A stretch of DNA of 64,000 nt from Kazachstania africana CBS 2517 (GCF_000304475.1 NC_018945.1:310001-374000); one strand, 5' to 3'; counted from the first letter of the stretch, positions 9,609-19,314 are shown. The notes: generated by a model not told the origin, from the sequence alone. A program made the numbers and translations.

Positions 9609-10301
9609 TCACTCATTCCCCTTGATTTCATATTTTTCTCTTTGTGTCCTTTGAGTGTCGTCCTTCATTGCTTTGGCGGTTTCTGGATCAAGCTTTTCGA
9701 TAATATATGGGAATGCCATAATACATATCATAGTTATAATACCAGCTAACTTCCAAGGTGTATTGACAAACTTAGCTAAGGGGCCACCTTGAAAAATCCC
9801 CACATTCCTGACAATGAAATATTGTCTTAAAGGTGCTTGACTCACCACAGTAAACTCAATATATGGATTACATTCAATTTTTTCCAATTTGTCAGGATAA
9901 ATTATATCTTCCGATGGAAAATATTCCTTACCAAATATATTTCTGTATGCATTCATTTTAAGAGTACCATTTTCTAGTTTTCTGAACTCAATTAGTACTC
10001 TATTAGGTTTTAGATTGAAGTCTATAGAATCAGGATGTAAAACAAAGTATGTTGTTTCATTGATTCCTTGATTTATTGGTAAACTGTCGAACGCAAAGTT
10101 GCCTTCAATATCATGTACGTGGGCGACACCCTTGTACGGTGTCAATCCTTCAGAGCCGCCAATTTGGTACAATCTAAAAGCGGATCTCGATGTGGTATAT
10201 CCCAAAGATCTTGTCAAATTAATATTCAACCGACCATTGATGGAAGTAGCGGATACTATTTTGACAATTAAACATAACAGTATACTCCAGTACAGAGACA
10301 T
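9609..10301 (-). CDS. SOP4: ER membrane protein Sop4 (EMC7-like)
   Basis: The protein is 230 residues from the ATG at 10301; an in-frame TTG two codons earlier is not used. It has an N-terminal signal peptide (SLYWSILLCLIVKIVSA). A lumenal beta-rich domain follows (GRLNINLTR, LYQIGG, and FVLHPDS in the middle). One membrane segment lies near the C-terminus (KLAGIITMICIMAFPYII), followed by a charged cytosolic tail. S. cerevisiae Sop4 helps export of the plasma-membrane H+-ATPase Pma1 from the ER and corresponds to subunit 7 of the ER membrane complex. Convergent with YJL193W with a 61-base gap. Confidence 0.92.
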   Translation of the reverse strand: MSLYWSILLCLIVKIVSATSINGRLNINLTRSLGYTTSRSAFRLYQIGGSEGLTPYKGVAHVHDIEGNFAFDSLPINQGINETTYFVLHPDSIDFNLKPNRVLIEFRKLENGTLKMNAYRNIFGKEYFPSEDIIYPDKLEKIECNPYIEFTVVSQAPLRQYFIVRNVGIFQGGPLAKFVNTPWKLAGIITMICIMAFPYIIEKLDPETAKAMKDDTQRTQREKYEIKGNE

Positions 10302-11203
10302 GTCCAACTAGATAACCTTAGAGGCTTTTTATCTCATTTAACAAATTACATTAGTGCTCCCATACCCTTCCTTTTTCAATTTAATTATTGCATGCTGAAC
10401 TGAAGAACCCAGCCGGGTAATGCACATGAGTAGATTTTTTTCATCTTCAGGTTAAACATCATTCATCGCAATGTATAAAAAGAGAGCGAAAAAAATTCGA
10501 AAAGGTAGGAAGAGTACATTTTGTTACTTTGGTTTCATTTTAAAAGAACCAATTTTACATTTACATTTACAAGGACGAGTATTATTGTAGAAGGTTTGTA
10601 TCACCGATTTGTGCTGTGTCCATTTATTTGGATTTCAGACTGAATCAGCTTCTTTTGGAAGCCCACACAATTTCTTCCCTACAACTCAGTTCGAGATTAT
10701 TCTACTATCTTGTAGATGACTCTTTAAGCACGACGAAAGCCTGTAGATTTTCGTGGGGCTCCAGACGGGTCTGACATTCGATTCACTATTCAACGCTATC
10801 TTGTAGAACATGTAAACGTCTTTTACAGAGTATGCTACTTTCTGTTCCAGAAAGCGGTGGTGTGTCATCTCATCTTATTAGGTCTGGTGGGTCCAGTTTT
10901 AGGTCTATGAATGCACGAAAAAAGTTTCAATGTCATTTGACTGTTACACCCATTCCTCTTCAACATCTCTACATTTATTTGCGTTTTTTTTGCAATTTTA
11001 TTGAAAAATTTTCAATTTCCATTTTTTTCGCTTTCGAGAAGTGGGAGGGAAGCATAATCCATTTCGTCATGGACATCGCTCAATGTCGCACAGTCTCTTC
11101 CAGTTCATGTAGAATATTGAAAAGATTATATATAATTATATAACGGTTTGGTGCTTAGTGTTTAATTATACTTATTAAAGAACCACAAACCAAATAAGTT
11201 AGA
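10302..11203. other. Divergent intergenic SOP4-RPS14
   Basis: About 900 bases. It contains a Reb1 site near SOP4 and a Rap1-like ACACCCATTCCT at 10946-10957, about 250 bases upstream of RPS14, then T-rich tracts typical of ribosomal-protein promoters. The open frame 10832-11143 runs through these sites and looks fortuitous. Confidence 0.6.
10413..10420. promoter_or_regulatory. Reb1 site
   Basis: CCGGGTAA, an exact match to the general regulatory factor Reb1, about 112 bases upstream of the SOP4 ATG. It probably helps keep this divergent promoter nucleosome-free. Confidence 0.65.
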
Positions 11204-11880
11204 ATGGCTACTGGTATGTCTAAGGGGTGATATCCTGTTTAAAACCATTTAGTTATTCTTAAGTTGTTTGGAAATAGATGTAGAGGATCGTTGAGGAACA
11301 AGAATTAAATGTTTGGATCACATTTAATTGCCTTTTATTAAAAAATTTGACTTACACTATTTTCAATACAAACGATGAGAAAGATTTATAACTGAACTGG
11401 AGAATTTAAACAGTCAAGATAGCATGAAATTTTCATCAATATACTAACAAGTTAATCTTTTTGATTTTTTTTCTAACAGTTCAAGCTCGTGACAATTCCC
11501 AAGTTTTTGGTGTTGCTAGAATCTTTGCTTCTTTCAACGATACCTTCGTCCACGTTACCGATTTATCTGGTAGAGAAACCATCGCCAGAGTCACCGGTGG
11601 TATGAAGGTCAAGGCCGACAGAGATGAATCCTCCCCATACGCTGCTATGTTAGCTGCCCAAGATGTCGCTGCTAAGTGTAAGGAAGTTGGTATCACCGCT
11701 GTTCACGTCAAAATCAGAGCTACTGGTGGTACTAGAACCAAGACCCCAGGTCCAGGTGGTCAAGCTGCTTTAAGAGCTTTAGCTAGATCCGGTTTAAGAA
11801 TCGGCCGTATTGAAGATGTTACCCCAGTTCCATCTGACTCTACCAGAAAGAAGGGTGGTAGAAGAGGTAGAAGATTATGA
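11204..11880 (+). CDS. RPS14B: 40S ribosomal protein S14 (uS11), spliced
   Basis: Exon 1 is 11204-11213 (ATG GCT ACT G) and exon 2 is 11480-11880. The intron of 266 bases starts GTATGT at 11214, has branch point TACTAAC at 11442-11448 and ends CAG at 11479. Joining gives [11 protein letters not shown] and a 136-residue protein, nearly identical to yeast Rps14. It ends [10 protein letters not shown], the basic tail near the decoding-site rRNA and the 20S pre-rRNA cleavage site. S. cerevisiae RPS14B is autoregulated by Rps14 binding its own pre-mRNA around exon 1 and the intron start; whether this copy folds similarly was not tested. Codon use is strongly biased, as for highly expressed genes. 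Confidence 0.97.
11214..11479 (+). other. Spliceosomal intron of RPS14
   Basis: 5' splice site GTATGT, branch point TACTAAC (11442-11448) and 3' CAG preceded by a T-rich tract. A 10-base first exon is typical of yeast RPS14. No box C/D pair with a terminal stem was found inside it. Confidence 0.95.
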
Positions 11881-12165
11881 GTTGTTTTCAAAGAATATAT
11901 TTGCTTTGTTCTACTCTGTATTTAATATCTGTATATTTCATATAATATAAATTCACCACTTAACATCAATCTTTACATTACTTTTTTTTATATTCGTCAT
12001 GTTAGCTATTGAGAATGCGTCGAGCAATACTCTGTAACCTTCATTCTTATTCTAAAATAACAATTTGAATTGGATTTTCTTTAAAATATACATTAAAAGG
12101 TATATATTATTATGCTATCTACTAAACACAGAATTATTTTACCTTAATAAATGGTATAGATTCGC

Positions 12166-12558
12166 TTAGTAAACGAAACCTAAGATCTTACCAGAAACGT
12201 GCTTTCTTCTGGCTTCTTCGTGATCCATAATACCAGCAGAGGTAGTTAAGATAACGTAACCGAATTGTCTGGCTGGTAATAAGTTTTCAGTCCATTTTTC
12301 AATGTCACCAATCTTGACGTTGAATCTTGGGGAGATAACACCACACTTGTTCAATCTACCGTTTAATTGGACAACAATCTTACCAGATCTGTGGTCATCG
12401 ATGTATTCAAATTCACCAATGTAACCATGCTTTTGCATAACTTGTAAGAATTTAATGATGACCTTGGAAGATGGTCTAATTAAAACTTGACGCTTACCGG
12501 TCTTTTCAGCGTTGTTAATGGCGTTTAAAGCATCAGCTAAGACAGAAGTTCTAGTCAT
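12166..12558 (-). CDS. RPS22A: 40S ribosomal protein S22 (uS8)
   Basis: The protein is 130 residues from an ATG at 12558, matching Rps22 across its whole length ([20 protein letters not shown] to [12 protein letters not shown]). It is a component of the small-subunit body and binds 18S rRNA. No intron, as in S. cerevisiae RPS22A (RPS22B has introns and hosts a snoRNA). Convergent with RPS14. An RPG-like AACCCATGCA lies about 310 bases upstream on the coding strand. Confidence 0.97.
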   Translation of the reverse strand: MTRTSVLADALNAINNAEKTGKRQVLIRPSSKVIIKFLQVMQKHGYIGEFEYIDDHRSGKIVVQLNGRLNKCGVISPRFNVKIGDIEKWTENLLPARQFGYVILTTSAGIMDHEEARRKHVSGKILGFVY

Positions 12559-13405
12559 TTTTGGATCTGGTCTGTAACGTTTACCTTTTTAATTACGCAA
12601 GTACAACTAATACATATATGTATTATAAGTATGTCTTTTCTTGATATTATTCTCTAGCCTAACTACATCGGAGAGTCTAATCCAAAGCTTAGGCTCGGTG
12701 GTAGGTAGCGAGACTGTTCCAAGCATAGAAAGTGAAAAATTCGCTAGCAACAGTTCCTCGCAATTCATATTTTGCGTTCCGCTCGATCTTCGTTTTGTTA
12801 ATTTAATTTGTAGTTTGCCGAACTGTTCTCGAGTGCAAAAAAAGATTGGGTAAAGTATGTAGTGCATGGGTTAAGGACCAGAGGTGTATGGTTGTTAATA
12901 TGTTTTAAAAAGGAAATGACCGTCCAACGAAATATGTGTCAAGAATAGATCAATATTGGGGACGGCTATTAAGTTAAGGAGGCTCTTTATTGAAGATGGT
13001 CACTTATCTCTGTTATTAGCTAAGGTCATCGTTGCATTTTACGAGCTTGCCTTATACATGCACTCATCTTAGCTGTATCTTTCATACTTATGGGTGACGG
13101 CCTTGTTATGAAGAATTATGCACAGACATTATCCAGCGGCATTAAGTAGTCTACTCGTCCCTCTCATTAGGAAATACGAATATTGGGCAAACTGTTCTTG
13201 CTGTCTTACTCCTTGTTTTCCCAAGAATATCTGTAGCGTACAACTTTGAGTACTTGTCTGTCTCATACGCTACATTCCAATATTTTGCAGTAACTGTATA
13301 CTATCGGCATTCGAGCCCACCCCATGAATATTTGTTTTAACCATACAAGAATTTATTCTAAAAAAGGATTTCAATACCTCAGGTCTCTTCACAAGATATT
13401 ATGAA
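12559..13405. other. RPS22 upstream interval lacking RPL39
   Basis: In S. cerevisiae the spliced RPL39 gene lies here. I searched by eye for its 51-residue lysine/arginine-rich product on both strands and did not find it. The interval holds the RPS22 promoter and otherwise no credible open frame. The snoRNA candidate begins at its upper end. Confidence 0.6.
12863..12872 (-). promoter_or_regulatory. Rap1-type (RPG box) site of RPS22
   Basis: The minus strand reads AACCCATGCA followed by CTACAT. This resembles the RPG box of yeast ribosomal-protein promoters. A related motif occurs upstream of RPL17 (25645-25653) and in the DAS1-MRX5 spacer (62139-62149). Confidence 0.5.
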
Positions 13406-13521
13406 GATGTGTATATCAGAGAGATTCCCATTGTCATAAACACCACAATCATTAAGTTAAACTTTCAGATACTATCTAGCATAAGAAAAGTGTTTTAAAA
13501 ACTCATCATATTATACACATC
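13406..13521 (-). ncRNA. Candidate box C/D snoRNA targeting 25S rRNA
   Basis: A 116-base minus-strand RNA. The 5' end GATGTGTATA (13521-13512) pairs perfectly with the 3' end TATACACATC (13415-13406), a 10-bp terminal stem. Just inside are an exact C box ATGATGA (13509-13503) and an exact D box CTGA (13419-13416). An internal CTGA (13468-13465) serves as D' and ATGATTG (13452-13446) as a weak C'. The sequence before D' (GCTAGATAGTA, 13480-13470) is an 11-nt perfect complement of 25S rRNA TACTATCTAGC. The sequence before D (13434-13421) pairs 13 of 14 with GAGATTCCCACTGT, which lies just upstream in the same rRNA segment. By the fifth-base rule the D guide selects the A in GAGAUUCCC. A Tbf1 motif lies about 190 bases upstream. 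rRNA sequence is from memory. No homologue at this locus is known to me. Confidence 0.78.
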
Positions 13522-13708
13522 CTCCTAGAGAAGTAAAGGCTATTTCGCATAGTCTACATAGACGTCCTCGTCTACTTAATTCCCTTACTATTAATTTAGT
13601 TAATGAGTATTAAGTTCCAGTTTAATCATTTTTTATGCCTTCTTAAATACTCTTTTTTTTCGGTCCGCAGAATCTTCAAGCAATTTGAAAATATTGCGAA
13701 AACTTCTC

Positions 13709-13716
13709 TTAGGGTT
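13709..13716 (-). promoter_or_regulatory. Tbf1 site upstream of snoRNA candidate
   Basis: TTAGGGTT on the plus strand is AACCCTAA on the minus strand, a full match to the Tbf1 consensus ARCCCTAA. It is 188 bases upstream of the snoRNA candidate's 5' end and 86 bases past the SWE1 stop. Tbf1 is the usual activator of yeast snoRNA genes. Confidence 0.6.
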
Positions 13717-13801
13717 TGGTCAATTCATGAAACTTATTTATGGAGGTATCATTATCTAATACTGTTAGAAAATATGCACGGAATATATGTGTACAACTAA
13801 A

Positions 13802-16057
13802 CTATTTAAAAAATTCAGGAGTTGGCCCAAAATCGTCTTCTTGGATAATGGCGCCGGCTTTTCTAGTTCTTTCTACATACAAACATTCTTCTGTTTGCAA
13901 AAGGTCAGATGCAGTGGGTCTCTTGCGATAATTGGGATCTATCATCCATTTAACTACTCTTTCTAATGATTCTCCATCTATTAGGAATCTCGGTACCCAT
14001 GCGGGTATTTTGGATATACTGTTCTTCCTTGAATTTCTATCATCTTTTCCTATTGTTAATTCTGTTAGGTGGGTATCAATTTTTGTAGCACCAGAAAATA
14101 GTGACTCAGAATGGATATCTGTAGAACTTAATCTTCCAGCATCGGATAAGTCACCAGATCTCAATTTATGCCATGCATTACCATTGTCTGGTAAGATAAC
14201 ATTTGCAGCGATTTCAACAATCATTAAGCCTAATGAAAAGATATCAGCTCTAAAATCATAGGTACATTTTGAGATAATCTCAGGAGCAATGTATTCTCTA
14301 TCACCTTCATTTTCAAAATTTGGATCTTCTAAAGGTAAATGTGTAGCCATCCCAAAATCACCTAATTTCAGATTACCTTCGAAGGTAACCATGATATTGC
14401 TAGGCTTGATATCGAGATGAACTATGCGACAGGTCTCATGAATAAATCTTAGGCCAAGACATATTTCCACTATAATTTTCCATATTCTCCAATCTTCTAA
14501 TCTTGCCTTCTTGGAAATAACTTGTTCCTGTAAGAATTTATCAAGATTACCATTTTCATAGTAATCTGTCATCACATAGAATGAGCTTTCAAACTTCCAT
14601 GACGTTATAAAATCGACCACGTATTCCTTACCTTCTTCATCTAACTTTGAATCTCTTATTTCGGCTAATAGCCCAATCTCTTGAAGAATTCTATGCAATG
14701 AATTATGTTTATTTGGTGTAATCGATTTAACGGCGTACCTTTTCTTTGTCTCATCGAATGTAACTTGATAAACTGTAGAGAATTGGCTTTGACCAAGAAT
14801 ATTAACGTTTGAAAATCTTTCAAAAAGATGTAAATCTGGAGATGCAGAGGCCACATGTTTTCTTGTTCTTATTGGAGATTGTTTTGACGATGATAAGATA
14901 TCAGCTGCTCTATGTTTTGCACCCGCTATGGTTTTCCTTCTTGTTGGTGTTGACATATCATCCTCATCGGTAGAACTATTCTCTGTTACGAAATCATCTT
15001 TCCCCTTTTGATAAGTTGGTGGAGGTAATTGAGAAAAGAACGATATATTGTCATTAATAAAATTTTTAGATTGTGAATTCTCGTCTACCCCATATAAATC
15101 ATCAGTAAATTGCTGTAAACTATTTGATAATTCTTCATTTTTCAATATAACAGAATCTCTTAATTTTTTAAATTTTTTAAACTTATTCAAATAAGGTGAA
15201 CGACTATTAGATTTATTTGAACTTTTCAAAGCACTTATTGGTGATGAGTTCCCCGTTGAAACCCGAATACGTGCAGTTTCCAATGTTGGTGATAGAACAA
15301 ATGGTAAAGTATCATTTGTTAGATTACTATTATTTGGATCTTCCGAAAAGATGGAGTCATCGATTGTATTTGAAAAAGTTGTTATATTCGATATTCGACC
15401 GGTATCTTTTAATGGGTATTGTTTCACTGGTGTGTTTGGTATAAGTAATTTCTTAGGATATAGGTTATTATTTTGAAAGATCTTGGAGGTTAATCCAGTA
15501 GATTGGAAAGCCTGAGGATCAGGTCTAGCACGGTTGAATGGGATATTATCATTATTGGCATTATTATTTTTATTACTACTATTTTGTGATGACCATTGTT
15601 TACTTAGATTTGATGAAGGAGGTTGTTTATAATTCCATTTTTTCAAAGTTTCTGGATTATTAACGAATGGTGATAGTTCAGATTTTGAAGCAGATCGTTT
15701 CAAAGTGGGAGTTGATGGATCATCGTCGTCGTCGTCGGTATGGAAGGGGGACCATCTATGTATACGATGGTTCATTTCTTCATCTTCTTCTTCTCTTATT
15801 CGTTGTAGAGCCTTTGACTGCGATTCAGGTAAATCTATGTTACTTAGTGATAGATTTAGCGTAGCAACACTTCTAGTTAATTTATTTGAATTTGAATATG
15901 GATAAAATTTCAAATTATTTGACGTTTGATACTGAAATTTATCTGGAGTTTGTACATCATTGTTCACTACATCCAAGTTGACAACCATATCATTATCAGC
16001 ATCATCGATGTCAACCATATTGAAATCCTGGTCAGACTTCTGGCGTATGTTATCCAT
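13802..16057 (-). CDS. SWE1: Wee1-family kinase Swe1
   Basis: Morphogenesis-checkpoint kinase that phosphorylates Cdc28 on Tyr19 and delays mitosis. The protein is 751 residues (S. cerevisiae 819) from an ATG at 16057. A long, low-complexity N-terminal half has many S/T-P sites. The C-terminal kinase domain starts near residue 412, with a Wee1-type glycine loop ILGQSQFSTVY. Further motifs are AVKSI (Lys), VHLDIKPSN (Asp near 549), GDFGMAT, and YIAPEI, with IFSLGLMIVEIAA behind. The inserted loop before the last helices is also usual for Swe1. The upstream region has MCB/SCB-type sites, as expected for an SBF/MBF target. Confidence 0.96.
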   Translation of the reverse strand: MDNIRQKSDQDFNMVDIDDADNDMVVNLDVVNNDVQTPDKFQYQTSNNLKFYPYSNSNKLTRSVATLNLSLSNIDLPESQSKALQRIREEEDEEMNHRIHRWSPFHTDDDDDDPSTPTLKRSASKSELSPFVNNPETLKKWNYKQPPSSNLSKQWSSQNSSNKNNNANNDNIPFNRARPDPQAFQSTGLTSKIFQNNNLYPKKLLIPNTPVKQYPLKDTGRISNITTFSNTIDDSIFSEDPNNSNLTNDTLPFVLSPTLETARIRVSTGNSSPISALKSSNKSNSRSPYLNKFKKFKKLRDSVILKNEELSNSLQQFTDDLYGVDENSQSKNFINDNISFFSQLPPPTYQKGKDDFVTENSSTDEDDMSTPTRRKTIAGAKHRAADILSSSKQSPIRTRKHVASASPDLHLFERFSNVNILGQSQFSTVYQVTFDETKKRYAVKSITPNKHNSLHRILQEIGLLAEIRDSKLDEEGKEYVVDFITSWKFESSFYVMTDYYENGNLDKFLQEQVISKKARLEDWRIWKIIVEICLGLRFIHETCRIVHLDIKPSNIMVTFEGNLKLGDFGMATHLPLEDPNFENEGDREYIAPEIISKCTYDFRADIFSLGLMIVEIAANVILPDNGNAWHKLRSGDLSDAGRLSSTDIHSESLFSGATKIDTHLTELTIGKDDRNSRKNSISKIPAWVPRFLIDGESLERVVKWMIDPNYRKRPTASDLLQTEECLYVERTRKAGAIIQEDDFGPTPEFFK

Positions 16058-16809
16058 TATGTAAACACAACGAAATAAACAAAAAAGTAGTGGTTTGTGG
16101 TAGTTATTTGATAGTTATGTCACGGTGAATTAATTCGATGTGTATGTTTTTAAACAAACAAAGTTATATAGAACAATATATATGAACACTCAGCTAGGGA
16201 ATAAACTTATGCCAGGATTCCCAAGACGGGTCGATTTCTCGAGGAAGTGTTCCCAATGGCAAGAAGAAGAATAACCCACCAGTCCAGGATCCTTCTGCAA
16301 GTAGAAATTCAATCATCATCTCTCTCTCTCTCTGACAAGCCAAAACGCCAAATTTCTCTCTTTCTCTCTGTGGATCTTCACTGTTTGCAATTCACGTGTG
16401 ACTGACGCGTCGAGCGACGACAGGAAAAATTCTCTTGTGACGCGAAAAATGAAACTGGCACCATCAGCAGTATCGACTTTCAAATATGATGCAGATCTAG
16501 GGTTTGCTTCGAGATACAGTAAGAGATACATGGTGCTTGATTATGATGATGCTGTTAGAGGGTTATTTGAACAATTTTGAATAAATTTTGTTAAATGGTG
16601 CGTCACTGCTCGTGTGAAGTGATATATGATCTCCTTTTCTTTGGCAAAATTCCTTTCTGGAAAGAGAGAAGTGAATTAATTAAACCACCCGTTTTATGTA
16701 GTCGGACGTCAGTTACTCGTGGTTACTAGCTAGAAGTAGTAAGTGTGTTCTGACGTCGTTTACCTCCCCCGATTAGTGAACTCACATCTTTCAAATTATT
16801 AAACTCGTC
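16058..16809. other. Divergent intergenic SWE1-SYP1
   Basis: About 750 bases. It contains a (CT)n tract (16318-16332), CACGTG at 16393-16398, MCB ACGCGT at 16405-16410, and CGCGAAA at 16441-16447. A 43-codon ATG frame occupies 16449-16580 (see findings). Confidence 0.6.
16393..16447. promoter_or_regulatory. CACGTG, MCB and SCB-like cluster
   Basis: CACGTG (16393-16398; Cbf1/Pho4 type), ACGCGT (16405-16410; MBF) and CGCGAAA (16441-16447; SBF-like CNCGAAA) within 55 bases. They lie about 340-390 bases upstream of SWE1. S. cerevisiae SWE1 is a G1/S gene. The cluster could equally serve SYP1 or the small frame at 16449. Confidence 0.5.
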
Positions 16810-19314
16810 ATGCCAGAGGAAAGAACGGAATATTACAGCATCCTTGCAGCAAAGGAGCCTTACGAGTCAACGGAAACCATTAGAATCAGGCTTTCTCAGG
16901 CTAAATTGATCAATAAGGACTTCTATCTATTCTTCAAAGAAATCTCAGACCTGAAGAGAAACTATTCTCAACATTTACGTAAGATTATTGCAGAAAATGA
17001 AAGTTTAGATAAACTTTTGAAAAGCCAAATGCTAGAAAATCAGGTCCTCACTACGGATGAAATGGCTCAATTTAACTTCAACTCCTTGGGCCAATTGGGC
17101 CAATTGTGGAGTACTGTCATTGAAGAAATGAAGACAGATTTGAAAGCAACAAATGAATTTCAACGTACTTTAGATAATCAAGTACTTAAAACTTTAAAGG
17201 ATTCCACTGAAAATAATACCCACTGGAAGGAAAGTAAAAAATTACACTCAAAATTGAGTCAAATTGCTGCGAATATTGATTATTTTTCAAGGAAGGATGA
17301 CCGTAAAGAACAATTAGAAGAAGCAAATAGACAATGGGCCTCTGATGTTCCTTATCTAGTAGAATTGTTCGAAACTATTGATTATAATCGTTTACAAACT
17401 CTGAAGGACTGTCTCTTAGCTTTCCAAACAGGTTTCAGTGACTATCTATTAAACACCACTAACCAATGTGAACATGTAATGGAAAATTTCCTTGAATTTG
17501 AGCCAATGAATGAAATTAAACGTTTTGCAAAAGATGCAAGTGAGTACAATTTCCAAGTATCTAGTCGTAGTCATGCAAAAGTGTCCCAGCCAGAACAGGG
17601 AATTGCACCCCAACCTGCTGCTGCTATGTCTCATAAAGAAAAGAGGAAAAGTACCTTCGGTAATATTGGACGTCGTTTCACTTCCTCGTCAAGCGTGGTT
17701 CATCATGATTTAATGAATAATGAATTCTCTGATTCAAATAACAATACTTCCTTGAAAAATAAAAAGTCTTCAAATAGAATAAGATCTAAAGTTGGTTCAA
17801 TCTTTGGTAAGAAAAGTTTATTGAAGAATAAAAAATCTCAAACTTTTAATAAGAACCAAAAATCTATACCAGAATATGAAGAGGTTTCCTCCACAGAAAA
17901 TTCTACAAGCGCAGGTGCATATCACTCGACTACTAGTATACCACATCGTCCAACCGCTTCTACGCGTACGAATTCTGAATCATCCTACCATAACCAACGT
18001 CTACAATCATCTATAAAGCAAGAAACGCCAAAGAAGGGCAGCCAGAGTATACCTTCCGAATCCTTATATGCAGATAAGGAAGCTACTCCAAGAAAAATGT
18101 ACAATGAACCTCCTCAAGAAGTAGTGCAACAACAGAATGTACCACAGGACGAAGTTTTAACGCCAACTAAGAATCAGTCAATTTTGATGAGTCAAGCACC
18201 TTTACAACCTCAACAAAAGAATAAAGCGTTACCAGCTCATCCAATGCAACACGGTCAACAAGATGGTAGTCCACGTACTGAAGCTCCTGCCTTACCACCA
18301 TCTAGAAAATACACCCAAAGGCATTCAGAGCTTTATAATGCAGCTCCCGTTTCACAACAATCACAGGAGCAAGAGCAATATCAAGCAGAAAGAATACCAT
18401 CAATGGTGGCACCTCAAGTAACCGGAGAATTACAACAATTGAATCCACAATCCACGGGTACAAGTAATATTCTACCAGTTAATAGTCAATCATTGTTCCA
18501 ACACTCATCAATTGCTAATGATGAAACTGTTAAAGTAGGCTTAAATGCTAGTGTTGCCGAAGTTATTAATGCCAGATTCAAAGAAGGTGTTATCCAAGAT
18601 TCACAGTTAATCGGTGAATTAGCCTTAGATTATGTACCAACAAATGAACTTCCAATTGGTATTAACTTGAAAATCAACAATAGTAGTAAATTTGAGAAAA
18701 TCATCTTGAATCAAGCATTTGTTGAACAAGTAGACGATGAACATTTTAAGATCAATCCTGAATTCATCAACTCTAGGGTTCTTGGAGCAATTAAATACTC
18801 TGTTAGTGACACAATGGCTCCAATTGTAGTTCATCCTATTTGGAAATTTGAAGAACATCAAGCTAGTGTTGTTTTAACGGTTAAAATAGCTAATTTTGTT
18901 CCAAGGAGAATAAGGAAACTTACTTTGAAAGATCTAGTTGTTTTTGTCTCTATTGATGGAGCTAATGCCACAAGTGCACTTTCTAAGCCACAAGGTTCCT
19001 TCAACAAAGAAAAGAGAAGAATTACATGGAGATTCAAAGAACCACTGGTTTTAGATAGAGATGGTGAAGGTGAAAGACTTATCGCAAGATTTTTAACCGA
19101 TGGTATTGCTAAAGAATCTGAGAGGGGTGTTTCTATTAAGTTCGCCATCCGTGAACAGCATGGGGAAGGTAATGTCGTTGAAAATATTAGTGTCGGAAGT
19201 GGTATATCGTTAGAGGCACAGGAATTGGATGTTAATGATCCATTTGGTGGCGAATGGAATAATGTCAACACTACCAACACATTAGCTGCAGGGACATATT
19301 ATGGATTAGCTTGA
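16810..19314 (+). CDS. SYP1: Endocytic F-BAR/muHD adaptor Syp1
   Basis: Early endocytic adaptor, also involved in septin organisation and a negative regulator of actin nucleation through Las17. The protein is 834 residues (S. cerevisiae 870). The N-terminal F-BAR domain covers about 1-260 (SQAKLINKDFYLFFKEISDL, then SDYLLNTTNQCEHVM). A basic, S/P/Q-rich linker follows (about 265-560). The C-terminal mu-homology domain covers about 570-834 (LNASVAEVINARFKEGV, SALSKPQGSFNKEKRRITWR). In S. cerevisiae SYP1 is on chromosome III next to RPS14A, the duplicate region of this one. Here it has been kept in the chromosome-X-type block, where S. cerevisiae has MNN5. Confidence 0.96.
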   Translation: MPEERTEYYSILAAKEPYESTETIRIRLSQAKLINKDFYLFFKEISDLKRNYSQHLRKIIAENESLDKLLKSQMLENQVLTTDEMAQFNFNSLGQLGQLWSTVIEEMKTDLKATNEFQRTLDNQVLKTLKDSTENNTHWKESKKLHSKLSQIAANIDYFSRKDDRKEQLEEANRQWASDVPYLVELFETIDYNRLQTLKDCLLAFQTGFSDYLLNTTNQCEHVMENFLEFEPMNEIKRFAKDASEYNFQVSSRSHAKVSQPEQGIAPQPAAAMSHKEKRKSTFGNIGRRFTSSSSVVHHDLMNNEFSDSNNNTSLKNKKSSNRIRSKVGSIFGKKSLLKNKKSQTFNKNQKSIPEYEEVSSTENSTSAGAYHSTTSIPHRPTASTRTNSESSYHNQRLQSSIKQETPKKGSQSIPSESLYADKEATPRKMYNEPPQEVVQQQNVPQDEVLTPTKNQSILMSQAPLQPQQKNKALPAHPMQHGQQDGSPRTEAPALPPSRKYTQRHSELYNAAPVSQQSQEQEQYQAERIPSMVAPQVTGELQQLNPQSTGTSNILPVNSQSLFQHSSIANDETVKVGLNASVAEVINARFKEGVIQDSQLIGELALDYVPTNELPIGINLKINNSSKFEKIILNQAFVEQVDDEHFKINPEFINSRVLGAIKYSVSDTMAPIVVHPIWKFEEHQASVVLTVKIANFVPRRIRKLTLKDLVVFVSIDGANATSALSKPQGSFNKEKRRITWRFKEPLVLDRDGEGERLIARFLTDGIAKESERGVSIKFAIREQHGEGNVVENISVGSGISLEAQELDVNDPFGGEWNNVNTTNTLAAGTYYGLA

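Noticed and set aside
10832..11143. 103-codon frame upstream of RPS14
   Set aside because: It overlaps the promoter with the Rap1-like site and T-rich tract, has no recognisable features, and its codon use does not look coding.
13300..13325. GGCATTCGAGCCCACC as a tRNA T-arm
   Set aside because: The minus strand lacks TTC in the loop and no cloverleaf can be formed.
12559..13801. RPL39 in its usual place after RPS22
   Set aside because: No frame or exon encoding the short Lys/Arg-rich protein was found on either strand.
16190..16319. Minus-strand ATGATGA (16313-16319) with CTGA near 16190 as a snoRNA
   Set aside because: Flanks are (CT)n on one side and TA-rich on the other, with no complementarity.
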